Program-made: the position numbers and the translations under genes
Origin: Sabethes cyaneus
Taxonomy: Eukaryota > Arthropoda > Insecta > Diptera > Culicidae
Direction: 5' to 3'
Length of the DNA stretch: 64,000 nt
Assembly (NCBI RefSeq): GCF_943734655.1
Contig: NC_071354.1
Location: forward strand, 35,799,347 to 35,863,346
The notes under the pieces: generated by a model
Told to the model about the DNA's origin: nothing
The model's database searches: none
The model's input: only the letters and a program-made list of their open reading frames with translations
Shown here: positions 9,551-19,667 of the stretch, piece after piece
How the letters are laid out: the number at the start of each line of letters is the position of its first letter
Numbering within the stretch: the stretch's first letter is position 1

Positions 9551-12500
9551 CCTTCGTTTCGGAAAATCGTATATTTCATAAACTGCAAATATAGGATATG
9601 ACTCTGCATGTTACGAGCCCAACACTTATATTTTTACTGTGATTCGAAATAATTATCGGAGCTAGTCAAGGTAAAGTAGAATGTCTTTCAAATCATATTC
9701 ATTGTTTAATGTTTTATACTTTTTATTTGACCTATTTCATATTATTTTAAAAAATAATAAATTCAATTCATATTATATATATTATATACTCAGTATAATT
9801 CTATTGTGTTCTTTTGCTTTCTATGCATTTTTCGTTTTTTTTTCTCAACATAGCTTTTTTTCAATGCTTGCCGGTATTTTTTATATAAATTATACTTGGC
9901 ATGCCTGATACCGTTTTGTTATTTTACAAACACGCACCACTTGCCTTTGATCTGGTTGCGCAAGTAGCTTTTATTTTAACATATATACGCACGCACGCAC
10001 GTAAGGTTGTGAGTGTAATTATGTTTTTATTTTTTCTTATTTTTCTTCCTTCCATTGTGATACAACGATACCGTTTTGTTTAGTGCGGGAAACAATAATA
10101 GAACATAAAACCTATTGAAAACTACAGTTATGTTTTGTTACTTCACGAGCATTCCATGCAATCACCACCAACTAACATACTCAAGTCGAGTTAGTTTCGA
10201 TTGTTGTTGTTACTTTTCTGAATTGCTAGCAAATCTGTTTTTGTTTTGGATCTTCTTCTATTTTTTTTGTTCGGCAAAATATGACACATCACAACTTTTG
10301 TTTAACGCATTCATACACAGACAACAAATAATTCATTACTTCAAATATGGCAGTAAAAGTCATAATAATTATCAGAGTTTTTATTTCGTGTTCAACTGGG
10401 AATCATGTTGATAATTGCTAGTCCTGCACCCCATTCCATTTAGTCGGCTTTATCTTACTTCCATTTATTCATATTAGCAGCCCAACGAGCTCAACCTTTT
10501 TACAATTGATGGCATTCGCGGTTTGGTTTTTTTCTTTCTTCCTAAAATCAAAAAATAATTGGCTTTTTCGCGTGCGTGAGGCATTGATTTGCAAAAATAA
10601 ATTAATGTTTCAGTTTTTTTTCACGCTTTTCTCTGTGTATCCTAAAATGAGATCCAAAGATTCTGTTAGTTTGTTGTTGCCATCATCAACCAACCAGCGC
10701 CTACTGAATTGTACAGCTTAATTTCATTCAAACATTCCCATCAATACTATACATTATGTCTGTGTGCATTGCATCCGTCGGTAGCAGCGTGGGCTAATCA
10801 CATTCCATGTAATATGTTGTAGAGAATTAATTGATCGTTGACTAAGTTTCAACATATGATGTTTGTTTTGTTTTTTTTTTTGTTCGGTTAAGACAATGGA
10901 AGCTTCGTTTTTACATAAAAAGAAAGTTTGAAATGTTGTGTCCGGAAAAGCAGGAAAAATATTTTACTTTTAATGTTGACTCAAACGCTACGCTAAATGC
11001 TGTTTGTTTGTTGTCTTGTGTCTCTTACATACAGAAGGAACCAAGTCACCATAATACGGGGCTCTATTATAGTATAGGGTCTAGCGATAGTTACGATGCA
11101 TACAATTGTACAAAAGTAAGTGGTATTATACAAGAACATAACGAATATATTATTTACTGTATAACATTTACAAGGGTGCATTGTTTGATTATGCCTTACG
11201 CAATGGTGGTTCAAGCTTTAGGATAAATGTGTTTTCACCAATTGTTAATTCCATGACCGCACAGTTTGATTCACCATTTTAGAGATAAGTGTGTGTGTAG
11301 AAACTTGGTTGAAAAAATAGGGTAACTCAAATACACAGACGCAAAAGATAATATTTGCTACTGCTAGGTAGACATGAGAAATATGTGTTGGGACGGGATG
11401 AAGTTCTATAAACTAATTGTTTCAGTTCCCGGCAACCGTAAAGCGATTATCATATATGTTTACAAATTCCTACGCACTAAAGTTGACTGTTTTCTTTTTG
11501 TTTAAAACGAGAAAAATAGGGTAAAAATAAAAAGCTCTCTGTCTGTGTGTCTGTCTCTCTCTCTTTCTAACCTAATTCAACTAATTTTGCACAGTCGTTC
11601 GATTGTAAACGTAATTTGAACGTGGTTTTGGAAGGACAAACATAAAATTGTTCTTATCTTCGTGTAATCCATATGCTATGTCCATAGCTGGCTTTAGCTA
11701 CGCTTTACTTTACTTAACTATACACATGAACTAGATAATAGTTTTTATTCAATATTACCTTTATTTAGTTAGAAATCAACGTGTCCTCTCAATGTTTCAC
11801 ATTGCCGTCCGCACGATAAAACTCTAACGTTAGTATATTTTTTTTTGTTTCATTGTTTTTAACATATTAAACCTACCACCAAACATTCCCTCTCTCAGTA
11901 CGATTCTTTTGATGCATCTCGGATACGCTTTTTACGTGGATTCAGAGAACCGGAAAAGGCGACATAATAATCATTTGCTTGCTTCTTCCCCGGTAGCGAT
12001 ACGTTAGTTTTCTTACGTTAATACACATAATCTGCAGTTAATTATCGGATAAAACGGAGGTTTAATACCATATTGCGCCGCCACCCGCTCGCTGCTGGCG
12101 TGGCGTGGCGTGACGTTACATAATAGCTTGTGTTGTGTTGTTGTAAGGATACTACTAGTACTTCACACATTCATAATATAGGCATGCTTTCCAAAAAGAA
12201 ACCAACCCACAGCACGATCGTCGTTTAGCTAAAACGAGAAGTATACTAATTTATTTTTTTTTTTTCGCTACAAGATTAGGTGTCATCCCCTCTCAATCCT
12301 CTAGTTTATGTAGGTATGTGTGTGTGTTTTCTTTCTTGCAATTTGTTTTTACCTCGGTGTGAGAAATTTGCATATTTTTTTTGTGCTGTCCTCCTCCTTT
12401 CTTTTCTCGCTTCTGATGAGCCATATCACAAATTTATGTACATTCTTCGTATTTTGTTTTATCTAACACAGTTTTTAAATGATTTCCTGCTGAATCGCTG

Positions 12501-12551
12501 ATTTTTTTTCGCACAGTCTTTCCCCGTTACAACACATCCGCCGCTGGTTCA
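9551..12551 (-). other. AT-rich region without transposons, candidate 3' UTR of the zinc-finger gene
   Basis: Three kilobases with no recognisable coding frame or transposon, unlike everything around it. On the minus strand it is A-rich with many AATAAA candidates (for example near 9722, 9970 and 10023), and it resembles the WAC 3' UTR region at 49190-50506 in texture. If the small terminal exon at 12552-12585 is real, this is the 3' UTR of the giant zinc-finger gene. It holds simple repeats only: (ACGC)n near 9986 and a CT/GT tract near 11535. Confidence 0.4.
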
Positions 12552-12585
12552 CTAATCATCGGAATCCGATGTTTTTTGCCTTGTT
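12552..12585 (-). CDS. Candidate last coding exon of the giant zinc-finger gene
   Basis: The large exon ending at 19672 stops at a GTAAGT donor in which the stop TAA overlaps the donor. Joining it to an AG acceptor at 12587-12586 (minus strand) keeps phase and adds TTRQKTSDSDD, then TAG. The acidic, Ser-rich tail suits this protein. The acceptor lacks a good pyrimidine tract, so the alternative of termination at 19668 is equally open. Confidence 0.3.
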
Positions 12586-12863
12586 CTAATTTATGTTTTC
12601 GACAGCTCTATGTGGTTATGATTTGCTTTTCTTTGCCATAGATTATGCTAACTACGGTGTTACTGATGATAAAAAAAGTGTTGACACGTCGCAGTGAATT
12701 GTATGTTATCATGGTCCGTTGGGTGAGCTAATTTTGCTTCCGTAAATTTAGAACAAAACTCAAATACATAACATAAGTTTAGAAAATAGAAAACAATTAA
12801 TAGAGTATTTATTCAGTTCTCAAATAAGTAAAAACAATTTTGTGATGGATTATTGCTAACAAG

Positions 12864-13370
12864 TTAATATAAACTCAAGAGTAAACACTTGATACACCTA
12901 TTCGTTTGGTAAAAACTCCCAATATTTGGCAGAGGAAAAGCACTGGCATACCTGGGAACGATGGACGGAATGGGCTGTGCACTGTCTGAAGTGCCCATAT
13001 CTTTCAGCGGCTGCTTTCCTTTGCGATCAGCTGCCGTACAAGTTACACCCACTCAAAGCAGGGTGGGTGAAAGGACGCCTGTCGGTTTACTATTAAAATG
13101 TGCGAGGATTGCGCACTAAAAGTACGGAATCGAACGTTAACATCATCGTCTTCTCCTCACTGAAACATGACTCGACGAGAGAAAATCTACACTGCGCAGT
13201 TGTTTGACGACACATTCACGGTATTCCGCTGTGATCGCAGCTCACACATTAACAAACCAGGTGACGGCAGAGTATTGATTGCGGGTTCTACGAAGCTATC
13301 CTGCTGCTTCCATTGAACCCAATCCCATCTGCAACTCGCTCGAACAAATATGGGGGACAGTAGGGTTCCC
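12864..13370 (+). pseudogene. Non-LTR retrotransposon endonuclease fragment
   Basis: On the plus strand about 13160-13290 reads YTAQLFDDTFTVFRCDRSSH followed by a G-D-G-R-VLIA block. This is the N-terminal part of an APE-type endonuclease of Jockey/I-type elements (FTV-RCDR then GGGVLIA in active copies). The preceding 200 bp look like the end of the first frame. Stops and frameshifts abound. Confidence 0.65.
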
Positions 13371-13554
13371 CGGTCGATGAGCGTCGAAGCTCAGGGTGGC
13401 CACAGAACTTCTTGAAAAAAATTCCCGACTTTTTCCCGATCGGATTCAAGTTTTTCCCGACAGAAACTTGCTTCATTTTCACTCTACTATAAGTCTACGG
13501 AATACACTCGTCGATTCTGACACGAAATAGAAGTGGAAGTTCAAATAATGTAGT

Positions 13555-13775
13555 AGCCAAAAAGCAGGTATCAGTATGGACCGTCTTGGCACGACTGGCT
13601 CTACAGTTCACTACTTTCTCGCCAAAACAAAGTTTCATTTATTCAGGGTGCCTGGACACCGCGGAAACGAGAGTACTGAGCTTGCTGACAGCCTAACAAA
13701 ACAAGGATCAGCTCAGAACAGCAGCCCGTCAACGATACGCCAAGCTGGGGAGGGCTGTTAAGAAGTCTTGTAAGC
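13555..13775 (+). pseudogene. Retrotransposon RNase H fragment
   Basis: The frame at 13576-13761 contains FRVPGHRGNESTELADSLTK, the C-terminal signature of RNase H domains in I/LOA/R1-type non-LTR elements (VPGH-G-GNE-AD-LA). Only this part survives. It may belong to the same insertion as the endonuclease piece upstream. Confidence 0.65.
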
Positions 13776-13879
13776 AGGACTAGAGAGCCAGGGTCAACTA
13801 TCTAGCTGATGAATGACGACGTTACTTTTTGCAGCCTTCCGCTAGTGGCAAACCCATCTTTGTCAGCCCAGATTATGCA

Positions 13880-14160
13880 TCAGCTTAACTTAACTGACCT
13901 AACTGAAGGCGGTAACTGGCGTGGCATCACGTTGCTTTGCATTACTCTCAAAGTACTCTGTAAGGTAATCCTCAACCGGATCCGGGAGAAAATCGACGCT
14001 GCTCTCCGGCAATAGCAAACTAGATTCCATGTCAATCGATGTGTGGATCATAACACGACTCTCCGTATTATGTTGGAGCAAGTAATCGAAATACCGACCT
14101 GTTTTCTTCTGGTACTTGTTGATTTCGAGAAAGCATTCGACCGAAACACGACACCGTCTA
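13880..14160 (+). pseudogene. Reverse transcriptase fragment, RTE-like
   Basis: Across one stop the plus strand reads NWRGITLLCITLKVLCKVIL, NRIREKIDAALRQ, then TLRIMLEQVIEI and LVDFEKAFDR. These are reverse transcriptase blocks 1-3, with motif A as F-E-K-A-F-D. The wording (NRIREKID, DFEKAFD) is close to RTE-type elements. It is cut by a SINE piece at 14159. Confidence 0.65.
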
Positions 14161-14305
14161 ACAAGCCAGTCGTCATATGTTCGAATCTCGGCTAGGCGGT
14201 GCATGCTAGATAGAGTCGGTACGATTGTTACACTGGGCCCGTAATTTTCCTGTACTCTAACAGCCGGCTGTGAAGTCTGTCGATAAAAAAGGGTAATGTC
14301 TAAAG
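14159..14305 (+). repeat. tRNA-derived SINE fragment
   Basis: Contains GTTCGAATCTCGGCT near 14188, a tRNA B-box-like sequence, followed by a body with ACAGCCGGCTGTGAAGTCTG and AAAAAAGGGTAA near the 3' end. The same body is found at 56461-56905, so it is an interspersed tRNA-type SINE. The copy is truncated and diverged. Confidence 0.6.
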
Positions 14306-14307
14306 AC

Positions 14308-14345
14308 AGCTCCATTTATTGCTAAAGTTAGCAATAAATGGAGCT
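14308..14345. repeat. Perfect 18-bp-arm hairpin
   Basis: AGCTCCATTTATTGCTAA at 14308-14325 is followed by a two-base AG loop and its exact complement at 14328-14345. It lies at the 3' end of the SINE fragment. Confidence 0.85.
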
Positions 14346-14934
14346 CTCTTCTTCTGTTGCGGAACTGAACCAGTGCGTCCAAAATTTTGAATTACTGTAA
14401 TATTACCCGTTTTTATCTTGTTGCTGATGACTTAATTTCTGATGTGTTCATGTCCGTTGGCTTGTGGTTCGGCAGAACAACGGGATCAAGTCCAGCGAAT
14501 ATTAACGAAGTTATACACATATTTGTAACGACGTGTCAGTGCGATTGAAGAAGGAACGCGAAACGTGTTTCTCATCACAGTGTTTTCAAAGTCGGTGAGC
14601 AAGATTTCTCGAAAACGGCTGAACCAAATCACTTCAAATGTTGACACAAGTGTTCTAAGGATATATTCTACAGATTAATCGAAGGTTTTATCTCTCCGAT
14701 TCATATTTCTTATTTTATGGGCAATTAAAGAGTAAAATTTATGCCAAAAATCGATTGTTTATGTTTAACAAGCCGCCATTTCGTCAAAAATTATTATATT
14801 GCTAAATCCTTCGATAAATCTATAGATAATATATTTTATCACCGATTCCTTTTTAGTTTTTAGAAAAATTCTAGAAAAATCCACTTTTTTAAGCCTCCCA
14901 ACTGAATATAACCCCTTAATTCTCCTAGAAAAAC
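14346..14934. other. AT-rich sequence, no feature recognised
   Basis: No coding frame, inverted repeat or transposon signature was recognised here. It lies in the possible final intron, or the 3' flank, of the zinc-finger gene. Confidence 0.5.
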
Positions 14935-15165
14935 CAGCGGGCTCTAAGAGCTGCCTTCAGCAATCCCAGGATAAGCGGAAAATGACTCAGGAGACCCGAG
15001 AGTTCGACTTGTTAAATAACAATCGAACCAGTTCAGCAAATTCCTACAAAAACCAAGCCGGTTCTGTTCGGTAACGGCAAAACGATGGTTGACTTTGTCG
15101 AAGGCGGTATCAATGTGCAAATTGCGTCAGTTTGCGAATGGTTAATGAAGTTCTTGGTTACACAT
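14935..15165 (-). pseudogene. Jockey-like reverse transcriptase fragment
   Basis: The minus strand reads LHIDTAFDKVNHRFAV, NRLGF, LLNWFDCYL and then ESFSAYPGIAEGSS. These match reverse transcriptase motif A (AFDKV) and the G-I-P-Q-G-S motif B of Jockey-clade elements; here the P-Q of motif B has decayed to A-E. Stops interrupt it. Confidence 0.6.
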
Positions 15166-15223
15166 CCAATGAAATAAAGCAATTTCGTAGCACTGGGCCG
15201 CTCGGGGGGAAATCTATGCTTTT

Positions 15224-17100
15224 CGTTTGCAAACGTTTGTTTACGATGGAAGAGTCCTCACTAGCTCGACCGTCGGCGGCGACCGATCACCCTTTTTGAG
15301 ATCCGAAAACCTTAACACCTACTTTCGGGTTGCGAGCAATCTTCAAGTAGAGACGGATAAGCAAAAAACAAATAGTACCAGGCTGAAGCAAACCACAGAA
15401 GCACTTTTTAAGCAGCCCAATGTATTCAGATCGAGACCAGCAAGGAAGATGCGACTGAACATTCGGCGGTTTTCAACGGAAGGAGTTACTGCAGAGTACT
15501 CTCGGTAAACTGATGAGCGGATCGATCGGTGAACAAATTGAAGGCAGTTAGTACTACAGCGCTAGAAGTGTTGGGTGCAATTGCTGCAGCCACTTCCAGT
15601 GAGTGGTTTGACGCAGAGTGCCAGCGAGTGACTGATGAGAATAATCGAGCCAGAAGTCACATATTAGCTGCAACTGTGAAACGCCAGAGCAGAGAAAGAT
15701 ACTGAGATCCTGGAGCTGCCGAAAAGTGACTTCACCATCGTAAGAAACGACAGCACTGAGATCGCGTTCTTGCAGAGGCGGAGAATTGCTTCGAGAAGCT
15801 TCTTTAAAACGGTCAATGGAGTTAGGAACCGGATCGAGCAGGGAACCTGATAACTGAAAGATCGAAGTTGACCAAGCGTTGTAAACAACGTTTCGATGAA
15901 CTCTGGATTGGTAAACAAGATAGAGCTGTCAACAGGAACAGGGTAACGATTGAGGATGATGGGCAAGCTGTGAATCCACCAACTTTGGACGAGGTTAGAA
16001 AAGCGACGCGAGCTGAAAAGCGGAAAAGCAACGCGGAACTCATATGTCCTATTTACAAAAAAGGGCCAATTATCGAGGCTCAATTCTGCATACAAAACTC
16101 TCTGCCGCATCCTGTTTCTCAGACTGAGGCCGTTGCAGGAAACCTTTGTTGGTGCATACCAGTGCGGTTTTCGAGGGCCGATCCACGACGAACCAAATGT
16201 TCACCTTGCGACAAATCCTCGATAAATTCCGGGAATTCAACTTGCAGATTCACCATTTGTTTATAGACTTCAAAACGGCGTACGACTCAATTAAACGAAA
16301 TGAGCTCTAGCGGATTATGCTTGAACATGGCTGATACGTACTGCCCTTGATGGTTCAAAATCAAGCGTCAGAATAGCGGGCTAGACATCTGACTCGCTTG
16401 TGACGTTGGATGGTTTGAAGCAAGGTGACGAACCAGCGAATTTGCTGCACAATATTGCATCGGAAGGTGCTATTTGAAGGGTAGGTGTGCATGTGCAGAG
16501 AAGCGGTATCATCATCACGAAATCTCATATGCCCCTAGGGTTCGCGGACGACACCGATATCATCGGTGTTAACCGTAGAGCTGTGGTAAAAGCGTACACG
16601 CATCTTAAGAAGGAGCTGCGAGGATAGAGCTTATCATAAATTCTACCAAAACAAAGTATATGGTAACTGGTAGAAAGCGTGATAGCTCTCCGGGTGTTGG
16701 AACTGCACGGTGATAGATGGAGATACTTTTGAAGTGGTCGACGAATTTGTTTACCTTAAGGTACGTTAGTCACATGTGACAACGATGTGGGCCACATAGT
16801 AAAAAGGCGGATAGCGGCTGCCAACCGGCTCTTCCACGGATTATGTATCCAGCTGAGGTCCGTAGCCTGCAACTTCGTACGAAACTCTCGCTCTATAAGA
16901 CGCTAATTGTCCCGGTGGTGTTCTACGGCCACGAGACGTGGACGTTGAAAGAGAGCAACCGAGGAGCTCTTAGTGTTTTTGAGCGTAAAATCCTGCCATC
17001 AATTCTTGACGGCATATTAAAAGATGGAGTGTAGCGCAGGCGCAAAAACCACAAAATTTACCAAGTATACAAAGATACGACCCAGGTAACCAATAAGCAT
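15224..17100 (+). pseudogene. Non-LTR retrotransposon, endonuclease linker and reverse transcriptase, decayed
   Basis: Successive plus-strand frames give EWFDAECQRVTDENNRARSH near 15600, PPTLDEVRKATRAEKRKSNA near 15980, then FIDFKTAYDSIKR near 16260, a VTLDGLKQGD block near 16400, LGFADDTDIIGVNR near 16540, and VKRRIAAANRLFHGL followed by LYKTLIVPVVFYGHETWTLK near 16800-16950. This is reverse transcriptase with FADD plus the C-terminal region of a family common in culicine genomes. Many stops. Confidence 0.75.
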
Positions 17101-17345
17101 TAGTATAAGCAGTAAATCAATAGTTTATTAGCATCCCTGGCGTTTTATACTGCAGGTTGCTGTTTATCAGCCTTTTGACTGCAAAACTGTTGTAAATTGG
17201 CATCCACAATTCTATTTAAATTCTTCTTGTCGGTAACTAGCTGCAAATAAGCATTTTCAGCGCTATAAGAGGGTTAGCAGAAAAGTAGCCGCATATTTTG
17301 CCAAAATAGCGTTTAAGTAGCATTTAAGGCAACTTGACAAGGTGA
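17080..17345. repeat. Non-coding insertion between two retrotransposon pieces
   Basis: This stretch starts near CCCAGGTAACCAATAAGCAT and has no coding signature. It separates two fragments of different non-LTR copies. CCCAGGTAAC-like ends and repeated AAGCATT strings suggest a small MITE-type repeat, but I could not find a convincing second terminus. Confidence 0.35.
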
Positions 17346-17349
17346 CGGT

Positions 17350-17960
17350 TTATCCTGCATGCTTTACAAGATCGCTTTTGAAGGAGTGATCCGATGAGCG
17401 GGTATCGAAACGAGAGGCACGATTTTTACCAAGGGTAGCCAACTTCTAGGCTTTGCAGATGACTTCGATATCATAGCCAGAAACTTTGCAACGGCGGAGG
17501 CAATCTACGCCAGACTGAAAGCGTAGTCTAGTGAAATTGGGCTAAAATATAATGCGTCGAAGACCAAATGCACGAAAGGAAGAGGCTCAAAGGAAAAAAA
17601 ACGCGCGTCCCCCACTGACGGTAACTGTTGACGGCGATGAACTAGAAGTGGTAGAGGAGCTCGTGTATTTGGGATCGCTGGTGACCGCGGACAACAACAC
17701 TAGTACGGAGATCCAGCGGCGCATCCAAGCGGGAAATCGGGCCTACTTTGCCCTTCGTAAAACGCTACGATCAGGAAGCGTACGCCGCCGCACGAAGCTA
17801 ACAATGTACAAAACCCTTATTTTATTAGACCGCTGGTCCTTTATGGACTTCAAGCCGTGACGCTGCTCACGGAGGACATATGCGCCCCTGCCGTGTTGAA
17901 TGGAGACGAGAACTTGAAACAGCACGAGCCACCCCGGCTCTATGCTGAAGAAGAAGAAGT
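17350..17960 (+). pseudogene. Non-LTR retrotransposon 3' part with GAA tail
   Basis: Reads GTIFTKGSQLLGFADDFDII (active-site FADD), then DGDELEVVEELVYLGSLVTA and RTKLTMYKTLI, with an internal deletion towards the 3' end. It ends in CTATGCTGAAGAAGAAGAAG. The minus-strand copy at 62546-64000 has the same protein and the same GAAGAAG end, so this is the element's true 3' terminus. Confidence 0.75.
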
Positions 17961-18090
17961 CATTCAGTTGAATAGTAATTAGCCCCTCGAAGATTTTGGA
18001 TAGGGCAGAAATTATGCTCATTGTATAACAATCAGCTTCTCAGGATTATCAGTTTTTGCGATTGGAATACGAGCGATTTTCCAGACGGTG
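17945..18090 (-). pseudogene. Jockey-like reverse transcriptase N-terminal fragment
   Basis: The minus strand reads WKIARIPIAKTDNPEKL, then ISALSKIFEGLITIQLNDF. This is the block that opens Jockey-type reverse transcriptases (P-I-S-L-L-P-SK-FE). It abuts the GAA tail of the preceding element in the opposite orientation. Confidence 0.6.
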
Positions 18091-18359
18091 AGAGTTACCT
18101 GGAAGGAGCGTTCCTCAGATGAGGCGCGGCTCAAAAAGCGTCTGTTTCAGAGTGAGCGACTGAATATGAAGCGCTGTATCCCGCAAGCTATACCTACGCT
18201 GGCAGACCAGGCAAGATGTAGGTATCGCGACCCCAGTAAGGTAGTATACCGTAACCTTCATTTACCACGGAAAACAAAAATGAAAATACGGAACAGATCA
18301 ATCGGCATATGACACGGCAAAGAACAAGGAAACTATTAATGGATTACGATTGGTAAGAC

Positions 18360-18900
18360 GGACTACGACTAGTAATGGAGATCGCTGCTCTTCAGCAAGT
18401 TTCATGGCCAAATTCCGAAGAAAGGGAGTTCCGCGCAGTAGACTTCATTGCAGGCACTTTTTTCAAGTACCAATATATCTATACTACAGTGGCGGTAAAA
18501 AGACAGGACATTGAACCGGTTTCGTAGTGTTGGGAAAGCAAAAGCAACGAGTTATCCGTTGGAGGCCCAAAGATGATCGTATATGTGTGATGACAATTAA
18601 GGGCAAATTCTCCAACTAAAGCCTAATCAATGTATACGCACTGACAAATGATAAAGCCGCTGATGCTAAGCACGAGTTCTATGGTAGACTCGAGAGTGCC
18701 TAAAACATGACGTGGAAATTATTATCGGAGATCCTAATGCGCAGATCGGGAGGAGGAATTCTTCCGTCCTGTCATTGGAAGACATAGCCTTTATCTGTCG
18801 GCCAATGATAACCGTCTGAGGCTCATAAATTTCGCCGCAGCCAGAAGAATGGCCATCGTCTGAATGCTTCAAATACCGACTCTGACCAGTAGGTATCTCG
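18360..18900 (+). pseudogene. Non-LTR endonuclease fragment
   Basis: The plus strand reads ALQQVSW, REFRAVDFIAGTFFKY, GFVVLGKQKQRVIRW, then KGKFSNYSLINVYALT with a stop at the Y position, and NDNGLRLINFAAARRMAI. These are APE endonuclease blocks. The catalytic Glu of the usual L-Q-E-x-x-W block is Gln here. Frameshifts show it is dead. Confidence 0.7.
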
Positions 18901-19029
18901 TGTGTAAGATTTGCGCCTGATTATCGAATACCTTTTTAAAAAAGGACATCGCCACGAGAGTAAAAACAATACTCAATTCTACATATAAGGTTCTTTCCCG
19001 TATTCCGTTCTAAACGCTGAGACGTTAGC

Positions 19030-19215
19030 GGAGTCCTTCGTCAGCGAGCACCAAACTGGTTTTGGTGACGGTTGCGCCAGGACGGATCAGATGTTTACCC
19101 TGGGTCAGTCACTAGAAAAGTTCTGGGAGTACAGCTTGCAGACTCATCATCTGCTAGTGGACTTTAAGGCGGCGTACGATTCAGTCAAACGTGGACAGGA
19201 ACGGGACTATCATCA
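19030..19215 (+). pseudogene. Reverse transcriptase motif-A fragment
   Basis: The frame at 19091-19282 contains TLGQSLEKFWEYSLQTHHLL and VDFKAAYDSVKR, the motif-A region of the same type of reverse transcriptase found at 15224-17100. It breaks off after VKR. Confidence 0.65.
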
Positions 19216-19667
19216 CGAAATCTCACATGCTTGCCCAAAACACAAAAAAGCTTATTTGGTGCTTCACGATCTGTGCTACTGACGCATTTACAGAATTTTA
19301 CTCAACCCGTTCCGTACTCGTCAACAAGTATTTTTACAGTTTCTTTTTCTTCTCTATCACTCGCTAGTAATTTCCATCAAACAAGTTTCTTTGTTGCCAA
19401 AAAAAAAGCCTAATAATAGTGAAATTTCAATAGGTTTTTGTTTACAGAAAATTGGCGAAACCCTGTTGGAAAAAGTCAATAAACTGTCAAAAATAAAAAA
19501 AAATAGACGGGAAAAAAGAAACACAGGTCACCCGACGAAACGCTGAAACTAAGCTTCACTGGACCGGTCAATCTTACGATCAGTAACACCGTATAGTACT
19601 CCCCATTTCCTACTCACTTTCCCAATCATTCACTTATATACAATTCCCTTCCTACGTCTAACGCTAC
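19216..19667. other. No feature recognised
   Basis: AT-rich sequence between the last retrotransposon piece and the end of the large zinc-finger exon. It is either the start of that gene's 3' UTR or its last intron. No repeat or coding signature was seen. Confidence 0.45.
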
